A stretch of DNA of 9,079 bases from an uncultured Lysobacterales bacterium. Its GTDB lineage: Bacteria; Pseudomonadota; Gammaproteobacteria; Xanthomonadales; SZUA-36. Location: contig CALKKN010000341.1 of NCBI GenBank assembly GCA_937995275.1, forward strand, positions 1 through 9,079, read 5' to 3'. Shown in pieces: positions 7,043-9,079 of this stretch (its first letter is position 1; every line of letters starts with the position of its first letter). The translations under genes were made by a program, and so were the position numbers. The notes under the pieces were generated by a model. That model ran no database searches. It was not told where the DNA came from and saw nothing but the letters and a program-made list of their open reading frames with translations.

Positions 7043-7276
7043 CGGCCCGCCGTCGCGATGGACGGCAGGCCCACGAACGGACAGCGACGCCCGAACGACT
7101 GCCGGCGACCGGGTTCCTCGGTCTTCAGTGGGCCTGATCGCGCGACGCAGGTCGCGGTAGGTCCAAACCCCAGTTCAGAACTGCAGGTCTTGCGGGGAAG
7201 GTTACGGTCTCACTTCTTCACCAGAAAACAGACGTACTCAACTTTTGTGCCGAATTGAGGTTGAGTTTGCGGTTCA
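7043..7276. other. Non-coding stretch with small hairpins after the HAD phosphatase
   Basis: I see no supported gene here. GCCGTC (7049-7054) pairs with GACGGC (7061-7066) around a 6-base loop just after the phosphatase stop, and CGCGAC (7141-7146) pairs with GTCGCG (7151-7156) around GCAG. Either could mark the operon's 3' end, but neither has a T run, so intrinsic termination is unproven. Base composition drops from very GC-rich to moderate around 7160-7260, ahead of the subtilase remnant. Confidence 0.5.
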
Positions 7277-8196
7277 GGGACGTGGACGGCGGCGCGTGGG
7301 ATAAGGGCTATACCGGCGAAGACGTGATCGTAGGCGTCATTGACAGCGGCATCTGGCCAGAACATCCCAGCTTTGCCGATGACGGCAGTTACTCGGCATC
7401 TCCGGTCGGGCCGCTAGGTGATTCCAGGCCGAACTGTAAGTTCGGCAATACCCACCACAATCCCGACGATGCACCGTTCACCTGCAACAACAAGTTGCTG
7501 GGAGCCCGGCAGATGCTGGACACGTATCGTCTTTTCTTCCTTGATCCGGATGAGTTCGATTCAGCCCGCGACAATGACGGCCACGGTACGCACACCGCAT
7601 CGACGGCCGCAGGCAACGCCGGTGTGGAAGCCAGCGTCCTGGGTGTTCCGCGCGGTGTTGTTTCAGGTATCGCGCCGCGCGCCCGCGTGATTGCGTATAA
7701 AGGTCTGGGCGACCTGGGCGGCTTTACCTCTGACCTGGCGGCAGCGATCAATCAGACCGTCGCAGATGGCGTGGATGTGATCAATTACTCCGTCGGTGGT
7801 GGGGCAAATCTCCCGGGTGCAGACGAAATCGCGTTTCTGTTCGCCGATAACGCCGGGGTGTTTGTGGCTACCTCGGCTGGTAACTCAGGTCCGGGAGCAT
7901 CAACCCTGGGCAATCCGGGCACCATGCCCTGGATGACCACGGTAGGCGCCAGCACTCAGAACCGCAGCTTCGAGGGCTCCGCCTCGTCCAGCGATGGCTG
8001 GGAATTTTTTGGAGCATCCATCACCGACGGCACAGTAGAATTACCATTGGTGGATTCGGCTGATGCTGGCTCGGAATTGTGTAGACCTGGCGATCTTATT
8101 CCCGCAGCCGTCGAAGGAAAGATCGTTCTTTGCAGGCGCGGCGCCATTGCACGGGTTGCCAAAAGCTATGCTGTCTTTGAGGCTGGTGGCGCCGGC
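7277..8196 (+). pseudogene. Subtilase (peptidase S8) remnant with partial PA insert, truncated at both ends
   Basis: About 307 residues match the catalytic domain of secreted subtilisin-like proteases. The Asp motif GVIDSGIWPEHPSF (Asp at 7342-7344), the His motif DNDGHGTHTAST (His at 7582-7584) and the oxyanion Asn motif ATSAGNSGPG are intact. The domain then enters a protease-associated insert (GKIVLCRRG, then AVFEAGGAG) and the similarity ends at ~8196. Missing are the signal peptide, the I9 inhibitor prodomain, the rest of the PA insert and the catalytic Ser region (GTSMxxP), so no active protease can result. The open frame runs from 7138 (after a TGA) to 8232, but residues before ~7277 do not look like a protease prodomain, and the tail after 8196 is read in the wrong frame of a sulfotransferase. 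Relic or assembly joint; see the findings. Confidence 0.87.
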
Positions 8197-8207
8197 CCCG
8201 GCGATCC

Positions 8208-8711
8208 CTGGCGATCGACAAGCTGCCGCTGAACCTGGCCTACCTTTTCCTGATTCACCGGCTGTTTCCTGACGCTCCGGTCATATTCTTACAGCGCCAC
8301 CCGCTGGACGTCTGCATCAGCTGCTATTTTCAGGCCTTCGAGCTTGAGGCGTCCATGGCTTACTTTCTCGACATCCGGCAAACGGCAAAGTACTACGACG
8401 CGGTAATGCAGGTGGCCGCACTGACAATGGTTCAGATCGACAACCCCTTGTACCAGTTGCATTACGAGGATCTCGTGGCTGACCCGCAAGGCCAACTCAG
8501 GGCATTGCTCCGTTTTCTCGCGCTGCAATGGGACGATTCGATACTGGAATACCGCCGGCAGGGCGGTGTAGAGACAAGCAATACGCCCAGTTATCAGCAA
8601 GTGTCGCAGCCGCTGCATACACAGTCCATTGGAAAGTGGCGGCATTACTCAAAACAGCTAGAATCCAGTCTTTCGATTCTGCAGCCGTGGGTGAAGGTCA
8701 GGAAGAACTGA
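8208..8711 (+). pseudogene. C-terminal half of a sulfotransferase (TPR-sulfotransferase type), 5' end missing
   Basis: The frame encodes 167 residues ending at TGA 8709-8711. It starts without any start codon at LAIDKLPLNLAYLF, a typical mid-domain sulfotransferase motif (compare DKLPLNxxYxGLI). The 3'-phosphate-binding segment RHPLDVCISCYF (with the conserved Arg and Ser), LHYEDLVADPQGQLRALL and a C-terminal WRHY match bacterial PAPS-dependent sulfotransferases that often follow TPR repeats. The N-terminal PAPS loop (GxPRSGTT) and any TPR domain are absent, replaced by the subtilase fragment in a different frame. An internal ATG (8355) could start only a 118-residue piece without either PAPS site. 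Presumed non-functional as it stands. Confidence 0.82.
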
Positions 8712-8724
8712 ACAACCGGGAAAA

Positions 8725-8752
8725 GAAAGGCCGCCAGAATGGGCGGCCTTTC
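8725..8752. terminator. Bidirectional rho-independent terminator
   Basis: GAAAGGCCGCC (8725-8735) and GGCGGCCTTTC (8742-8752) form a perfect 11-bp stem with a 6-base loop. On the plus strand the stem ends in CCTTTC, 13 bases after the sulfotransferase stop. On the minus strand it continues into TTTTCCC, a better T tract, so it should end transcription of the minus-strand gene that stops at 8772. It lies between two convergent frames and can serve both. Confidence 0.85.
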
Positions 8753-8771
8753 ACTCAGTCCGTAAATCACC

Positions 8772-9079
8772 CTATTTCATTTTCACGGATTCCCACAGCG
8801 CGCCATCGCCACAATCAATCTCGTTTTCATATCTGTCGTCAATGTCTTCAGCGGGCGATTCGGGGTAGTTATCCATGAACTCACCCCACTCCGCGAAATT
8901 GGGCGCAATCAGCATCATCGCGAAATCAACTTCACCCGCCTTGGCGGCGATCGGGAAATTCAAATACAGTTCCAGGTTTTCGCCACCCTTGACGGCCTTG
9001 GCGGCCTTGAACCATTCTGCTGCAATTTCTTCTACCTGGTCATCCGTGACCGCATCGTCCTGTTCACAAAGAAGGATGT
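8772..9079 (-). CDS. Hypothetical protein, C-terminal part (5' end beyond window)
   Basis: The minus-strand frame is open from the right edge to TAG at 8774-8772, giving 101 residues. A TTG at 8963 could start a shorter 63-residue frame, but the protein-like sequence continues upstream of it, so the gene most likely begins outside the window. The visible part is acidic and soluble-looking with no membrane segment: TDDQVEEIAAEWFKAAKAVKG, then LELYLNFPIAAKAGEVDF, then APNFAEWGEFMDNYPESP and a C-terminal IDCGDGALWESVKMK. Two cysteines, one near the edge (ILLCEQ) and one near the C-terminus, could form a disulfide if the protein is exported, which cannot be judged without its N-terminus. I do not recognise a family with a known function. 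The terminator at 8725-8752 directly follows it. Confidence 0.72.
   Translation of the reverse strand, partial: ILLCEQDDAVTDDQVEEIAAEWFKAAKAVKGGENLELYLNFPIAAKAGEVDFAMMLIAPNFAEWGEFMDNYPESPAEDIDDRYENEIDCGDGALWESVKMK

Noticed and set aside
7058..7258. 66-codon plus-strand frame after the phosphatase
   Set aside because: No ribosome binding site, no homology, and arginine-rich composition typical of GC-rich non-coding DNA.
7210..7275. Minus-strand tail reading PQFGTKVEYVCFLVKK then stop
   Set aside because: It looks protein-like and could be the last codons of a lost minus-strand gene cut at the ~7277 boundary, but ~20 residues are too few to support a call.
8289..8645. 118-codon minus-strand frame opposite the sulfotransferase remnant
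   Set aside because: The plus strand carries clear sulfotransferase motifs; this is its antisense shadow.
1..9079. CRISPR arrays, tRNA or rRNA genes, insertion sequences, integrases
   Set aside because: I looked for regular direct repeats, cloverleaf-like arms, transposase motifs and terminal inverted repeats and found none that hold up.

Overview
The window looks like a piece of a GC-rich proteobacterial chromosome or metagenomic contig. A marine or halophilic gammaproteobacterium is my guess from the S8 subtilase with a PA insert and the TPR-type sulfotransferase, but nothing here fixes the taxon. Four well-formed metabolic genes fill the first ~7.0 kb. The last ~2 kb is a looser, less GC-rich region that contains two gene remnants fused to each other and the end of an unrecognised gene.

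Positions 1-4122 (minus strand): a divergent 777-residue transketolase-family enzyme (1789-4122) is followed 111 bases downstream by a gene whose product fuses an aminomethyltransferase (GcvT, glycine cleavage T protein) to the start of a serine hydroxymethyltransferase (GlyA/SHMT) domain. The fusion runs off the left edge after 559 codons. The gap between the two genes holds two perfect inverted repeats. The pair would link folate-bound C1/glycine/serine chemistry to a TPP-dependent two-carbon transfer.

Positions 4123-7042: a 347-bp divergent intergenic region carries a good sigma70-type promoter (4345-4372) and a near-perfect 18-bp palindrome centred on CG at the expected transcription start (4376-4393), which could be an operator. 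It leads on the plus strand to a GH13_18 sucrose-phosphorylase-family enzyme with an apparent insertion in domain B, and to a tightly coupled HAD phosphatase of the sucrose-phosphate-phosphatase type, whose ribosome binding site overlaps the phosphorylase stop codon. These two probably act on the same alpha-glucoside (sucrose, glucosylglycerol, glucosylglycerate or similar). The exact substrate cannot be read from sequence.

Positions 7043-9079: after ~230 bases without a recognisable gene, a subtilase begins abruptly inside its catalytic domain (~7277). It keeps the catalytic Asp and His and then stops inside the PA insert at ~8196, before the catalytic Ser. Within ~15 bases the sequence becomes the 3' half of a sulfotransferase, which lacks its N-terminal PAPS-binding loop. 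Either this is a real deletion or recombination scar, or it is an assembly chimera. A strong hairpin terminator (8725-8752) separates the sulfotransferase remnant from a convergent, minus-strand, partial gene of unknown function at the right edge.

The most interesting points are the GcvT-SHMT fusion next to an atypical transketolase, the uncharacterised GH13_18/HAD pair divergent from it, and the subtilase/sulfotransferase joint.
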